DNA of 42,864 nucleotides from an uncultured Ruminococcus sp. (GCA_900553885.1 USFD01000018.1:1-42864); one strand, 5' to 3'; numbered from the stretch's first letter, positions 28,644 to 37,969 are shown. The notes: generated by a model not told the origin, from the sequence alone. Numbers and translations are program-made.

Positions 28644-28671
28644 ATGAGGAAGCAGAATTCTGCTTCCTCAT
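28644..28671. repeat. 28-bp perfect palindrome between the L,D-transpeptidase gene and tgt
   Basis: Perfectly self-complementary around GAATTC, with arms ATGAGGAAGCAGAA / TTCTGCTTCCTCAT. As RNA it would fold into a long hairpin with almost no loop. It has no T-run after it on either side, so it is not a classic terminator. It could be a processing site, an attenuator or a protein site. Confidence 0.7.
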
Positions 28672-28702
28672 CAATCATGCGGAATTATTTGTGCCAGTTC
28701 AT

Positions 28703-30283
28703 TTAATTGTGAATAATAACCGGTGTTCCCGCTTTTATCATATCAAAAAGCTGAGACGCTTTATCATAAGGCATATTTACACATCCGTGGGATCCGTGTG
28801 ACTTGTACCAGTCGCCGCCGAATTTTTGCTGCCATGTGGCGTCATGGAAACCATGTCCCTGATTGGTAAACGGCATCCAGAATGCTACCGGCGTCTCATA
28901 AGACGGTTTCCCTGTCGCAGGATCAATTTCACCCTTCAGCGTAGAATCCCGCTCCGTATATAAAATGTAGTAAACGCCTGTAGGCGTGTCCCGGTCGTCT
29001 GCAGGAAGTCCGGTTACCACATCTGAAGTCATGGCAACAGAACCGTCCACAATGTACCACATCTTCTGCTCTGAGATATCCACCTCCGCATAAGTCGTTC
29101 CCCAGTCCTGTTCCGCCCGGGAAGCCGCGGTCTGTTTGTACTCCGGCTCCTTTGTCACAGTCTCGCCGTTCTTAATATTCTCGATGAGATTCTGGGTCTC
29201 TTCCGCTTCATTTACGATCCAGCCATATGTACCGCCGGACACCTCCGTTGTCTTGCCCTCCGGAGTCGTAATGCTTCTTGTTGTTCCGACTGTATCATAT
29301 TTCTTGCCGAATTCACGCATCCACTGTTTTATTGCATCTTCATCAAGTGTTACATTCATCTCGTCGTCACAGGAAACCCACTGTGATATGAGTTCCTTAT
29401 CCACCACGATTTCCTCATCCATCGTATAAGTGATTTTCGCCTTTATATACTCATTCATCGTATCGCAGGCCTTCTGCACTTCCTCGGATTTCGAGGTATA
29501 TTTCGGAAGGGTATAGCAGCCTTCGTCCATCATATTTAAAACATCTTTGAATTCCGTAATATACTGGGTGATCTTTTCTTTGAGAACCTCCGTATCTACA
29601 GCCGAGCCATACACCTCCGGCTCAATTACAAAAGAGCTGCCGTTATACTTCGGATAAGCAGAAACAGACTCTGTCTGATCCTTTGTCAGCGCCTTAAGAG
29701 ACTGTATTTTTTCATCCAGAAGAGTCTCGTCATACTCTACCCCGACAGACACACTCTCGTCTGATCTTGTGAAAAATCCTGCGGGCCACAAAAAAGGATT
29801 CTGGGAATTCATGACATCTTCAATATCTGAGCTTTCCTTATACTTCAGTCCGATCTCCGACCCCCGTATGGTATTTCTGTCGTTATTCTGTTCCACAATT
29901 GTCAGTTCATATCCATCTACCTGCTGTTTAATATAATTTTCCACAGCTGCTTTGGTTTTTCCCGAAAAATCCTTGCCGTTAATCGTTGTATTAATATAGA
30001 AATGACCGATAAAATAGGCGGATATTCCAAGATATATCAGTATCAGTCCGCCAAGAATCCCTCCGGTTATAAAGTAAAATTTCTTTCCCGGCTTTCTGAT
30101 GCTTTTTTTCTTTCTGTTCCGGCGCCGTCTGCGGCGTCTCTCTTTTCCGGAAAGATATTCCTTCTCTTCGGGCTCTTCCTTCTCCGCTTCCGCCGTTTCT
30201 GCAGCTGTTTCATTTTCATTGATGTCTGTAATATTTATTTCTTCAGAAGGTGTTCTGGATTCTGTATTATTTTTTTTACTCAT
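28703..30283 (-). CDS. Membrane-anchored L,D-transpeptidase (YkuD family)
   Basis: A 526-residue cell-wall enzyme that makes or exchanges 3-3 peptidoglycan cross-links outside the membrane. It has an acidic then strongly basic cytoplasmic tail (residues 1 to about 68, with a run of arginines), one membrane helix (about 70-93), an extracellular region resembling tandem PG_binding_4 domains (about 95-385), and a C-terminal YkuD domain (about 400-526). The active site is SHGSHGCVNMP with the nucleophilic Cys, and an upstream His in NQGHGFHD. AAGGAG lies about 16 nt before the ATG, with a four-codon frame in between whose stop overlaps this start. It is divergent from aroC and lies upstream of tgt. 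Confidence 0.92.
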   Translation of the reverse strand: MSKKNNTESRTPSEEINITDINENETAAETAEAEKEEPEEKEYLSGKERRRRRRRNRKKKSIRKPGKKFYFITGGILGGLILIYLGISAYFIGHFYINTTINGKDFSGKTKAAVENYIKQQVDGYELTIVEQNNDRNTIRGSEIGLKYKESSDIEDVMNSQNPFLWPAGFFTRSDESVSVGVEYDETLLDEKIQSLKALTKDQTESVSAYPKYNGSSFVIEPEVYGSAVDTEVLKEKITQYITEFKDVLNMMDEGCYTLPKYTSKSEEVQKACDTMNEYIKAKITYTMDEEIVVDKELISQWVSCDDEMNVTLDEDAIKQWMREFGKKYDTVGTTRSITTPEGKTTEVSGGTYGWIVNEAEETQNLIENIKNGETVTKEPEYKQTAASRAEQDWGTTYAEVDISEQKMWYIVDGSVAMTSDVVTGLPADDRDTPTGVYYILYTERDSTLKGEIDPATGKPSYETPVAFWMPFTNQGHGFHDATWQQKFGGDWYKSHGSHGCVNMPYDKASQLFDMIKAGTPVIIHN

Positions 30284-30322
30284 TTATTATCCATCTCTCT
30301 CCTTTTTCAGCATCTCGGCATC

Positions 30323-30328
30323 ATTATA
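30323..30328 (-). promoter_or_regulatory. -10 element of the L,D-transpeptidase promoter
   Basis: A perfect TATAAT on the minus strand, 40 nt upstream of the start codon. The region 17 bp further upstream (TGTACT) is a poor -35, so the promoter is only partly supported. Confidence 0.45.
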
Positions 30329-30408
30329 GTACGAAAAGCTGAAAAAGTACAGTGAATTCTTTTTGTTTTATATTTTACAAAGCCAAAGCGGGAAATCCCT
30401 TCTCTTAC

Positions 30409-30437
30409 TTGCGTGTATCCTTTTCTTCCTATATAAT
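30409..30437 (+). promoter_or_regulatory. Sigma-A promoter of the aroC-pot operon
   Basis: TTGCGT (30409-30414), a 17-bp spacer and a perfect TATAAT (30432-30437). The transcript would start near 30444, about 70 nt before the aroC ATG. Confidence 0.6.
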
Positions 30438-30515
30438 GTCTCTTATGCGGTAAAATTTCTTCTTTTTTATCGAAAAAAAACATAAATGAAAGCTTTTTGA
30501 AGGGAGAATTATAGA

Positions 30516-31619
30516 ATGAGTGGTTCATCATTTGGAAAATTGTTTCGGATTACAACCTGGGGAGAATCCCACGGCCCGGGAATCGGCGTTGTAATAGACG
30601 GATGCCCCGCCGGACTTTCTCTGAGCGAAGATATAATACAGGTATTTCTCGACAGGCGCAGGCCGGGACAGAGCAAATACACAACAAAACGCAGTGAATC
30701 GGACACTGTAGAAATTCTCTCCGGTGTCTTTGAAGGAAAAACAACAGGAACCCCCATCTCTCTCCTGGTACGCAATCAGGACCAGAGATCCCGGGATTAC
30801 GGAAATATTGCCCACACCTTCCGCCCCGGGCACGCGGATTACGGTTTTTTTGAAAAATACGGAATCCGGGATTACAGAGGCGGGGGACGTTCCTCCGGCC
30901 GTGAGACAATCGGACGTGTTGCAGCAGGAGCTGTGGCTTCTGTTCTTCTGAAAGAACTTGGCATTACTGTCCGTACTTATGCCAAAGCCATCGGGCCTTA
31001 CACAGTTTCTGAAGAAGATTATCGTTTTTCTGAAACATCTGAAAACAGTTTTTATATGCCGAATAATGCCATGGCGGAAAAGGTGGCTGAATACGTTTCC
31101 GGCCTCATGTCCCAGTGTGATTCCTGCGGTGGAATTATAGAATGCACGGCAGACGGCCTGCCTGCGGGTCTGGGCGAACCGGTATTCGATAAACTTGACG
31201 CCCTTCTTGCTCAGGCCGTCATGTCGATCGGGGCTGTAAAAGGTGTGGAAATCGGCGACGGCTTCCGTGCTTCCGCATCTGTCGGAAGCCGGAACAACGA
31301 TCCTTTCTATATGGACGGAAAGAAAGTCCGCAAGAAAACGAATCACGCCGGCGGTTCTCTCGGCGGACTGAGCGACGGCTCCCCGCTTATCCTGCGTGCA
31401 GCCGTAAAGCCGACGTCCTCTATTTCCCGGATGCAGAACACGGTAAATGAAGCCGGGGAAGATACAGAAATTCTGGTTAAGGGGCGTCATGATCCGCTTA
31501 TCGTCCCCCGGGCAGTCGTCGTAGTGGAGTCTATGACTGCCATAACACTTGCTGATCTGCTTCTGCAGAATATGTGTTCACGAATTGATAACCTCAGAAA
31601 AATTTATACGGAGGAATAA
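30516..31619 (+). CDS. aroC: Chorismate synthase
   Basis: Converts 5-enolpyruvylshikimate-3-phosphate to chorismate using reduced FMN, the last step of the shikimate pathway. At 367 residues it has family length. It begins SSFGKLFRITTWGESHGPGIG (first signature), with DRRRPGQ, FRPGHADY and the second signature GGGRSSGRETIGRVAAGA, and near the end HDPLIVPRAVVVVES. GAAGGGAG lies about 10 nt before the ATG. Its last codons carry the ribosome site of potA, whose ATG lies one base after the aroC stop. The pairing of aroC with a polyamine transporter is positional; I know of no functional link. Confidence 0.97.
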   Translation: MSGSSFGKLFRITTWGESHGPGIGVVIDGCPAGLSLSEDIIQVFLDRRRPGQSKYTTKRSESDTVEILSGVFEGKTTGTPISLLVRNQDQRSRDYGNIAHTFRPGHADYGFFEKYGIRDYRGGGRSSGRETIGRVAAGAVASVLLKELGITVRTYAKAIGPYTVSEEDYRFSETSENSFYMPNNAMAEKVAEYVSGLMSQCDSCGGIIECTADGLPAGLGEPVFDKLDALLAQAVMSIGAVKGVEIGDGFRASASVGSRNNDPFYMDGKKVRKKTNHAGGSLGGLSDGSPLILRAAVKPTSSISRMQNTVNEAGEDTEILVKGRHDPLIVPRAVVVVESMTAITLADLLLQNMCSRIDNLRKIYTEE

Positions 31620-31620
31620 A

Positions 31621-32694
31621 ATGTCCAATAAACTGATTGATATTGTCGATATCACGAAATCGTTCGACGATACCGTGGTACTTGACAAACTGAATCTTTA
31701 TATCCGGGAAAATGAATTTCTCACTCTTCTTGGACCCAGCGGCTGTGGAAAAACCACACTGCTGCGGATTCTGGGAGGTTTTGAGACTCCGGATTCCGGA
31801 GATATTATTTTTGACGGGAAAAATATTAACAAACTTCCGCCGAACCGCCGCCAGCTTAACACGGTATTTCAGAAATATGCTCTGTTTTCCCATATGTCAA
31901 TCGCAGAGAATATTGCTTTCGGCCTGAAAATCCGCGGCAAATCCCAGGCATATATCAGGGATAAAATACGCTATGCGCTGAAGCTGGTCAATCTGGAGGG
32001 CTACGAAAACCGTACCCCGGATTCTTTAAGCGGCGGTCAGCAGCAGAGAATCGCTATTGCAAGGGCGATTGTCAATGAGCCCAAGGTGCTTCTTCTGGAC
32101 GAACCTCTTGGAGCACTGGATTTAAAACTCAGACAGGATATGCAGTATGAGCTGATCCGGCTGAAAAATGAGCTTGGAATCACATTTGTCTATGTGACTC
32201 ATGACCAGGAGGAAGCCCTCACAATGTCTGATACCATCGTTGTAATGAACCAGGGTTATATCCAGCAGGTAGGCACTCCTGAAGACATTTACAACGAACC
32301 GCAGAATGCCTTTGTAGCCGACTTTATCGGAGACAGCAACATTCTTCCGGCTACAATGGTAGAGGACAAAGTGGTAAAAATGCTGGGAGCCGTCTGGCAG
32401 TGCGTGGACGTAGGATTCGGCCGGAACAAGGCAGTAGATGCCGTAATCCGCCCGGAGGACATTGATCTCGTAAAACCCGGCGAAGGGACTATTGACGGAG
32501 TGGTAACCAATCTGATCTTTAAGGGAGTCCATTACGAAATGGACGTTATGGCAAACAACTATGAACTGCTTGTACACAGTACAGATATGCTTCCGGTTGG
32601 GACAGAGGTCGGAATCCACGTAGATCCTTTTGACATTCAGATTATGAAAAAACCGGAATCGGAGGATGAGGAGGCAGCGGGAATTGAAAACTAG
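31621..32694 (+). CDS. potA: Spermidine/putrescine ABC transporter, ATP-binding protein
   Basis: The 357-residue ATPase drives polyamine uptake. Visible motifs are the Walker A GPSGCGKTT, the Q-loop TVFQKYALF, the signature LSGGQQQR, Walker B VLLLDEPLGALD and the H-loop VTHDQEEA. A C-terminal TOBE-like regulatory domain (about 240-345) contains IRPEDIDL. I chose the ATG at 31621, immediately after aroC, because GGAGG within the aroC 3' end lies 8 nt upstream; the longer frame starting at 31549 lies inside aroC. The stop overlaps the start of potB. Substrate assignment rests on the linked PotB and PotCD proteins. Confidence 0.95.
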   Translation: MSNKLIDIVDITKSFDDTVVLDKLNLYIRENEFLTLLGPSGCGKTTLLRILGGFETPDSGDIIFDGKNINKLPPNRRQLNTVFQKYALFSHMSIAENIAFGLKIRGKSQAYIRDKIRYALKLVNLEGYENRTPDSLSGGQQQRIAIARAIVNEPKVLLLDEPLGALDLKLRQDMQYELIRLKNELGITFVYVTHDQEEALTMSDTIVVMNQGYIQQVGTPEDIYNEPQNAFVADFIGDSNILPATMVEDKVVKMLGAVWQCVDVGFGRNKAVDAVIRPEDIDLVKPGEGTIDGVVTNLIFKGVHYEMDVMANNYELLVHSTDMLPVGTEVGIHVDPFDIQIMKKPESEDEEAAGIEN

Positions 32695-33499
32695 GAAACT
32701 GCTGGCCGTCCCGTATCTTTTCTGGGCCGTATCATTCATTATTATCCCTCTTCTGATGATCGTATACTATGGTCTTACGGACACAGACGGGGCTTTTACA
32801 CTTATGAATCTTGCAAAAATGGCAGAACCCGAGAATCTGAAAGCGCTGGGACTGGCGCTTCTGCTCTCCTTTGTAAGCACAGTGATCTGTCTGATCCTTG
32901 CGTATCCGCTGGCCATGATTCTTTCAGAGAAGAACGTGAACCAGACAAGCTTTATTGTGCTCATTTTTATTCTTCCCATGTGGATGAATTTTCTTCTGCG
33001 CACACTGGCCTGGCAGACTCTGCTCGAAAAAAACGGAGTCATCAACAGCATTCTCGGATTTTTTCATCTGCCGGAACAATCTCTGATAAATACGCCGGCC
33101 GCCATTGTACTGGGAATGGTTTACAATTTTCTTCCCTTTATGGTGCTGCCGATCTATAATGTCTTGTCCAAAATTGACCGAGATGTTATATACGCTGCAA
33201 GGGATCTTGGTGCAAACAGTCTGCAGACTTTCACCAAAATAATCCTTCCTCTGAGTGTGCCGGGCATAATCAGCGGCATTACAATGGTATTTGTTCCGTC
33301 TCTTACGACATTTGTTATTTCTGACCTGCTGGGCGGAAGCAAAATTCTGCTCATCGGGAATGTCATTGAACAGGAATTCAAGCAGGGGAGCAACTGGAAT
33401 GTAGGTTCCGGGCTTTCTCTTGTTCTGATGATTTTTATTATCGCAAGCATGGCGCTGATTGCCAAATATGATAAGGAAGGGGAGGGAACAGCATTTTGA
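32684..33499 (+). CDS. potB: Spermidine/putrescine ABC transporter, permease PotB
   Basis: A 271-residue inner-membrane permease with about six hydrophobic helices and the ABC permease EAA loop (ARDLGANSLQTFTKIILPLSVPGIISG). It begins KTRKLLAVPYLFWAVSFIIIP, as in PotB proteins. The start chosen is the TTG at 32684, with GAGGAGG 9 nt upstream. The ATG at 32666 is directly abutted by GGAGG and is too close to it. The gene overlaps potA by 11 nt and its stop overlaps the potCD start, so the three are translated as a unit. Confidence 0.93.
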   Translation: MKTRKLLAVPYLFWAVSFIIIPLLMIVYYGLTDTDGAFTLMNLAKMAEPENLKALGLALLLSFVSTVICLILAYPLAMILSEKNVNQTSFIVLIFILPMWMNFLLRTLAWQTLLEKNGVINSILGFFHLPEQSLINTPAAIVLGMVYNFLPFMVLPIYNVLSKIDRDVIYAARDLGANSLQTFTKIILPLSVPGIISGITMVFVPSLTTFVISDLLGGSKILLIGNVIEQEFKQGSNWNVGSGLSLVLMIFIIASMALIAKYDKEGEGTAF

Positions 33500-35379
33500 T
33501 TAAGAACGCAGCAAAAAAAATTTATCTGGCGCTGATCTTCCTTATTCTGTATGCGCCGATTCTCACCCTGATGGTACTGTCTTTCAACAATACAAAAACC
33601 CGCTCCAGATGGAATGGTTTTACAGGGAAATGGTATATACAGCTCTTTCAGAATGAGGATATTATGAATGCGCTGTATACCACTCTGATTATCGCCCTTC
33701 TGTCCGCTCTTATCGCCACACTGATCGGTACTGCGGCGGCGCTGGGCATTCAGGCCATGAAGCCGCGGCTGCGGACTCTGCTCATGGGTATCACCAACAT
33801 CCCCATGCTGAATGCAGATATTGTAACCGGCATCTCACTGATGCTTCTGTTTATTGCATTCCGCTTTACCCTTGGCTTTTCGACCATTCTTCTGGCCCAC
33901 ATTACCTTTAATATTCCATATGTGATTCTGAGTGTAATGCCAAAGCTGAAGCAGACAAGCAAAAGCACATATGAAGCTGCGCTGGATCTGGGAGCCTCTC
34001 CTGTCTATGCCTTTTTTAAAGTTGTTCTTCCGGATATAATGCCCGGCATTTTCTCCGGATTTCTGCTGGCTTTTACCATGTCCCTGGATGATTTTGTGAT
34101 CACGCATTTCACAAAGGGGCCGGGTGTAGATACCCTTTCCACCAAAATATACAGCGAGGTCAGAAAGGGAATCAAGCCAGAGATGTATGCCCTGTCAACA
34201 ATTATGTTTGTTACCGTTCTGGTGCTTCTGCTGCTGATCAATCTTTCTCCCGGAAAGACGGAAATCCGCAGAACAAAGCGTACACATTTCGGAACATTTC
34301 AGAAATTCAGCCGCATATTTTTCCAGCGGGCAGTTCCTGCGGCAATTATTGCCGTAATCGTAGCCGGCGGATTCATTTACAGCAGCAACGGAACCGGCGC
34401 ATCCGGCAAACAGGTAATTGTCTACAACTGGGGCGACTATCTGGATCCGGATGTTATTGATCTGTTCGAAGAAGAAACCGGAATCCATGTTGTGTACGAA
34501 GAGTATGAAACAAATGAAATCATGTATCCGAAAGTCCAGTCAGGGGCAATCGCATATGATGTCGTCTGTCCTTCCGACTACATGGTGCAGCGTATGATCG
34601 AAAATGATCTGCTGGCAGAAATTGATTTTGATCATGTTCCCAATATAAAATATATCGATGATATATACATGGATATGTCCACCCAATTCGACGAAGGCAA
34701 CAAATATTCGGTTCCCTATCTCTGGGGGACAGTGGGGATCCTTTACAATAAGACCATGGTAGACGAACCGGTTGACAGCTGGGGAATCCTCTGGGATAAA
34801 AAATACAAAGACAGTATTCTGATGCAGGACAGCGTCCGGGACGCCTTTGGGGTCGCGCTGAAATATCTGGGATATTCGCTGAATTCTACAGACCTTGATG
34901 AACTGGAAGCGGCAAAAAAACTTCTGATTGAGCAGAAACCTCTTGTACAGGCTTATGTCGTGGATCAGGTAAGAGATAAAATGATCGGAAACGAAGCGGC
35001 TCTGGGAGTCATTTATTCCGGCGAGGCGCTGTACTGTCAGGAAGAAAATCCGGATCTTGAATACGTCATTCCCAAAGAAGGCTCCAATCTGTGGATTGAT
35101 TCCTGGGTCATTCCGAAAAACGCCCGGAACAAGGAAAATGCGGAAGCATTTATCAATTTCCTGTGCCGTCCGGACATCGCCAAAATGAACTTTGAATATA
35201 TTACTTATTCGATTCCCAACAGCGCCGGCCGGGCTCTGATTGAAGACGACTGGATGCGCAACAGCACAATAGCATTTCCTGATATTTCCCAGCTGAAGAA
35301 CTGTGAAACCTTCCGGTTTCTGGGAGATGAAAACGAAGTGATCTATAATGAACTCTGGCGGGAAGTCAAATCCAGCTGA
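33496..35379 (+). CDS. potCD: Fused polyamine permease and substrate-binding protein (PotC-PotD)
   Basis: A 627-residue fusion. Residues 1 to about 250 are a PotC-type permease with an EAA loop (ALDLGASPVYAFFKVVLPDIMPG). Residues about 251-278 are a basic cytoplasmic linker. Residues about 279-297 are an extra membrane helix (VPAAIIAVIVAGGFIY). Residues about 305-627 are a PotD-type periplasmic binding domain (VIVYNWGDYLDP; later YLWGTVGILYN and WIDSWVIP). The helix thus places the binding domain outside, replacing the usual lipoprotein anchor. No stop or frameshift separates the two halves. It starts with TTG 9 nt after GGAGGG, overlapping the potB stop as TTGA. A strong bidirectional terminator follows. 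Confidence 0.95.
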   Translation: MIKNAAKKIYLALIFLILYAPILTLMVLSFNNTKTRSRWNGFTGKWYIQLFQNEDIMNALYTTLIIALLSALIATLIGTAAALGIQAMKPRLRTLLMGITNIPMLNADIVTGISLMLLFIAFRFTLGFSTILLAHITFNIPYVILSVMPKLKQTSKSTYEAALDLGASPVYAFFKVVLPDIMPGIFSGFLLAFTMSLDDFVITHFTKGPGVDTLSTKIYSEVRKGIKPEMYALSTIMFVTVLVLLLLINLSPGKTEIRRTKRTHFGTFQKFSRIFFQRAVPAAIIAVIVAGGFIYSSNGTGASGKQVIVYNWGDYLDPDVIDLFEEETGIHVVYEEYETNEIMYPKVQSGAIAYDVVCPSDYMVQRMIENDLLAEIDFDHVPNIKYIDDIYMDMSTQFDEGNKYSVPYLWGTVGILYNKTMVDEPVDSWGILWDKKYKDSILMQDSVRDAFGVALKYLGYSLNSTDLDELEAAKKLLIEQKPLVQAYVVDQVRDKMIGNEAALGVIYSGEALYCQEENPDLEYVIPKEGSNLWIDSWVIPKNARNKENAEAFINFLCRPDIAKMNFEYITYSIPNSAGRALIEDDWMRNSTIAFPDISQLKNCETFRFLGDENEVIYNELWREVKSS

Positions 35380-35411
35380 AATCCGGGATTTTCCATTCGG
35401 AATTTCCGCAA

Positions 35412-35465
35412 AAACAAAGAAAAGCGAAAAAGGAGTGCGTTCTCCTTTTTCGCTTTTCTTTGTTT
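35412..35465. terminator. Bidirectional terminator between potCD and the kinase gene
   Basis: A perfect 24-bp stem (arms 35412-35435 and 35442-35465) with a 6-nt loop; AAACAAAG at one edge and CTTTGTTT at the other. The right arm covers part of the stop codon of the convergent kinase gene, so it serves both transcripts. Confidence 0.95.
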
Positions 35466-37134
35466 AAACTCTGAAGCATCCGCCGCCGATAAATTCTCTC
35501 AAAAGAGAATTCGTGGGAACATTTTCGCTTCCGATTCCCACAAAATAATCGAAAAATTTCAGCAGGCGCTTTGCCTCAATATATTCCTGCGAATCTTTGT
35601 CCACGCCGAAAAGCAGAGGCTCTACGTACTGTTTCAGAACCGCCAGTTCATATAAAAGTGAAGAGTTGAACATTACGTCTGCATTCTCCTGATAAGGGAA
35701 AATATTCTCTTCCTCTCCTCTGCGCACAGACGGCCACATGGCAATCGTCCGCATGGCCGACGCTCCCCGTGTTCTTGCATCCCGCACAAGACGGCGGATC
35801 AGCCGTCCGTCCGTAGAAGGAATCCGGTTATGCTCATCAATATTCAGCTGGGTAAGCGCACTGATATATATTTTAAACTTGTTTTCATCGCTTAACATCT
35901 CTGACAGTTTCGGGTTCAGGCAATGAATTCCTTCTATAATAAGGATATCATTATCTCCCAGCTTCTTCGGATGCGTTTCATACTCTCTCCTCCCGGTCTT
36001 AAAATTGAAAATCGGAAGGTAAACTTCCTCGCCGTTAAGGAGCCGCCCCATATCTTCATTAAATTTTTCTATATCAATTGCCTCCAGGCACTCAAAATTG
36101 TAATTTCCATTTTCGTCCCTGGGCGTATGTTCCCGGTCCACAAAATAATTGTCCACCGCAATCGGATGGGGACGGAACCCGTTGACACGAAGCTGAATTC
36201 CAAGTCTGTGGGAGAAGGTTGTCTTTCCGGAAGAAGAAGGGCCTGCAACCAGCACAAATTTCACATCTCCCCGATCCGCGATCTGCTTGGCGATCTCTCC
36301 GATTCTTCTCTCCTGGTAAGCTTCCTGAACAAGCACAATCTCCCTCATGTCATACCTGGTAATCATCTCATTGAGCGCGCCTACTGTGTCAATCTCCTGT
36401 CTGTCTCCCCAGCGGACAGACTCTTTCAGAACCTGGAACAGTTTCGGAAGCGGCTCAAAAGGCGGAACTTCTTCCGGTTTTTCTCTGGAAGGCATCTGAA
36501 TTACAAACCCTTCGTCATAGGGGATCAGAGAAAAGTATTTCAGGCAGCCGGTATCCGGCACCATATATCCATAATAATAGTCTTCAAATTCATTGATACT
36601 GTAAATATTAACCTTTGATACCCGTCTGAATTCAAAAAGCTTCTCCTTATCATACATTCCATGTCTGTGAAATCTTTCCACAGCTTCATCAGTATGAACA
36701 GAACGCTTCCGGATCGGAAGGGCCTCTTCAGACAGTTCTTTCATCCGTGCGGAAACCCTTTCAAGAAATTCTGCATCCGTTTTCACTTTTCCATCTACTG
36801 TACAGTAATAACCGCAGCCGAGGGAAAAGTGGATCCGCACTCTCCGGATACTGTCATGCCCCGCCGTATCATACAGGGCTTTCACCAGGAGAAAACATAA
36901 GCTCCTTACATACGTTGCATGACCGATCTCATCCGCTGTTGTAACAAATGTCAGCGTACAGTCTTTCTGTACGGTTTTTGTCAGCTCCTGCAGGCGCAGC
37001 TGATCTACGAACACAAGCACGATCCGGTGATCATACTGTGGCTGATACTCTTCCGCTATTTCCTTGTATGTGGTTCCTTTCTCATACCTGCGCTCTTCTC
37101 CATCTATTGTAACTGTACAGCTCTGAACTGCCAT
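35464..37134 (-). CDS. TGS-domain nucleoside (uridine-type) kinase
   Basis: A 556-residue protein with an N-terminal TGS domain (about 5-70), a region resembling the second additional domain of threonyl-tRNA synthetase (about 75-225, with HFSLGCGYYCTV), and a C-terminal phosphoribulokinase/uridine-kinase domain. The P-loop GPSSSGKTT lies near residues 297-305, followed by VDNYFVDREHTPRDENG and LIIEGIHCLNP. It probably phosphorylates a nucleoside, but the substrate cannot be read from sequence; the TGS/SAD part hints at RNA or regulatory binding. AAGGAGGAG lies 5 nt before the ATG. It follows nif3 by 49 nt and ends in the shared terminator. Confidence 0.88.
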   Translation of the reverse strand: MAVQSCTVTIDGEERRYEKGTTYKEIAEEYQPQYDHRIVLVFVDQLRLQELTKTVQKDCTLTFVTTADEIGHATYVRSLCFLLVKALYDTAGHDSIRRVRIHFSLGCGYYCTVDGKVKTDAEFLERVSARMKELSEEALPIRKRSVHTDEAVERFHRHGMYDKEKLFEFRRVSKVNIYSINEFEDYYYGYMVPDTGCLKYFSLIPYDEGFVIQMPSREKPEEVPPFEPLPKLFQVLKESVRWGDRQEIDTVGALNEMITRYDMREIVLVQEAYQERRIGEIAKQIADRGDVKFVLVAGPSSSGKTTFSHRLGIQLRVNGFRPHPIAVDNYFVDREHTPRDENGNYNFECLEAIDIEKFNEDMGRLLNGEEVYLPIFNFKTGRREYETHPKKLGDNDILIIEGIHCLNPKLSEMLSDENKFKIYISALTQLNIDEHNRIPSTDGRLIRRLVRDARTRGASAMRTIAMWPSVRRGEEENIFPYQENADVMFNSSLLYELAVLKQYVEPLLFGVDKDSQEYIEAKRLLKFFDYFVGIGSENVPTNSLLREFIGGGCFRV

Positions 37135-37183
37135 TTTACTCCTCCTTTTATGGAATATTCTGATGCTTAAGACATCGGATGAT

Positions 37184-37969
37184 TTACGGAATAACCTGGA
37201 AAGGATGGATAACAGGAGCCGTCTCCACCTCCAGTCCCGGAAGTTTATCTGCCAGGAACTGTTTCATGTCATCCATAAAAATGTATTCCGTTCCGTAATG
37301 GCCGGCATCAATTACAGCCAGTCCCTGGGCCACGGCATCCAGGCCGTCATGATGGCCGATATCTCCCGTAACAAGTACATCCGCTCCTTTTTCTATAGCA
37401 ACAGGGATAGCGGATTTTCCCGAGCCGGGAGATACTGCGATTCTATATACCGTCCGGTCCATATCCCCGAACACTTTCAGGCTTCCCAGTTTCAGGCTAT
37501 GCCGGACATGAGCGCAGCATTCCGCAAGAGACATGGGTTTTTCCAGATTTCCGATTCTGCCGATTCCCTGTTCTTCTCCGTTCTCTTCTGATGTGACATC
37601 CAGAACCCGGGCATTCCGTATATCCAGAATCCGTTCTGAAAGTTCAGCCATTCCAAGCACATCATAATTGGTATGCATAGCATAATAGGAGATATCACTC
37701 TGAATAAGCCTGAGGATTCTCCTGCCGATAAAATCTTCGTCAGTCACCTTTTTTATCGGTGAAAATATAAGCGGATGATGGGTAATCAGCATATCTGCTC
37801 CTGCCTTTTCCGCACTCTCAATCACATGATCTGTCGCATCAAGCGCAAGATAAACCCGGTTCACTTCCTTTTCCGTCCGCCCGGCCAGGAGTCCGACATT
37901 GTCGAAGTCAAGTGCCGCTCCTCTTGGAAAAGTTGCCTCAATCACCTGTATAATCTCTTTGCACAGCAT
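37184..37969 (-). CDS. Nif3-like dinuclear metal-centre protein
   Basis: A 261-residue member of the NIF3/YqfO/DUF34 family. It has the metal-site motifs LDFDNVGLLAG, DMLITHHPLIF, AMHTNYDV, TGDIGHHDG and AGHYGTEY, which supply His and Glu/Asp ligands. This is the short form without the inserted PII-like domain. Molecular function is not settled for the family; links to GTP cyclohydrolase I-like activity and metal handling have been proposed. It overlaps trmK by 32 nt, the same pairing as yqfN-yqfO in Bacillus subtilis. AAAGGA lies about 11 nt before the ATG. Confidence 0.92.
   Translation of the reverse strand: MLCKEIIQVIEATFPRGAALDFDNVGLLAGRTEKEVNRVYLALDATDHVIESAEKAGADMLITHHPLIFSPIKKVTDEDFIGRRILRLIQSDISYYAMHTNYDVLGMAELSERILDIRNARVLDVTSEENGEEQGIGRIGNLEKPMSLAECCAHVRHSLKLGSLKVFGDMDRTVYRIAVSPGSGKSAIPVAIEKGADVLVTGDIGHHDGLDAVAQGLAVIDAGHYGTEYIFMDDMKQFLADKLPGLEVETAPVIHPFQVIP

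Noticed and set aside
30528..31490. A 320-codon minus-strand frame opposite aroC
   Set aside because: It mirrors aroC exactly and lacks any recognisable domain or ribosome site.
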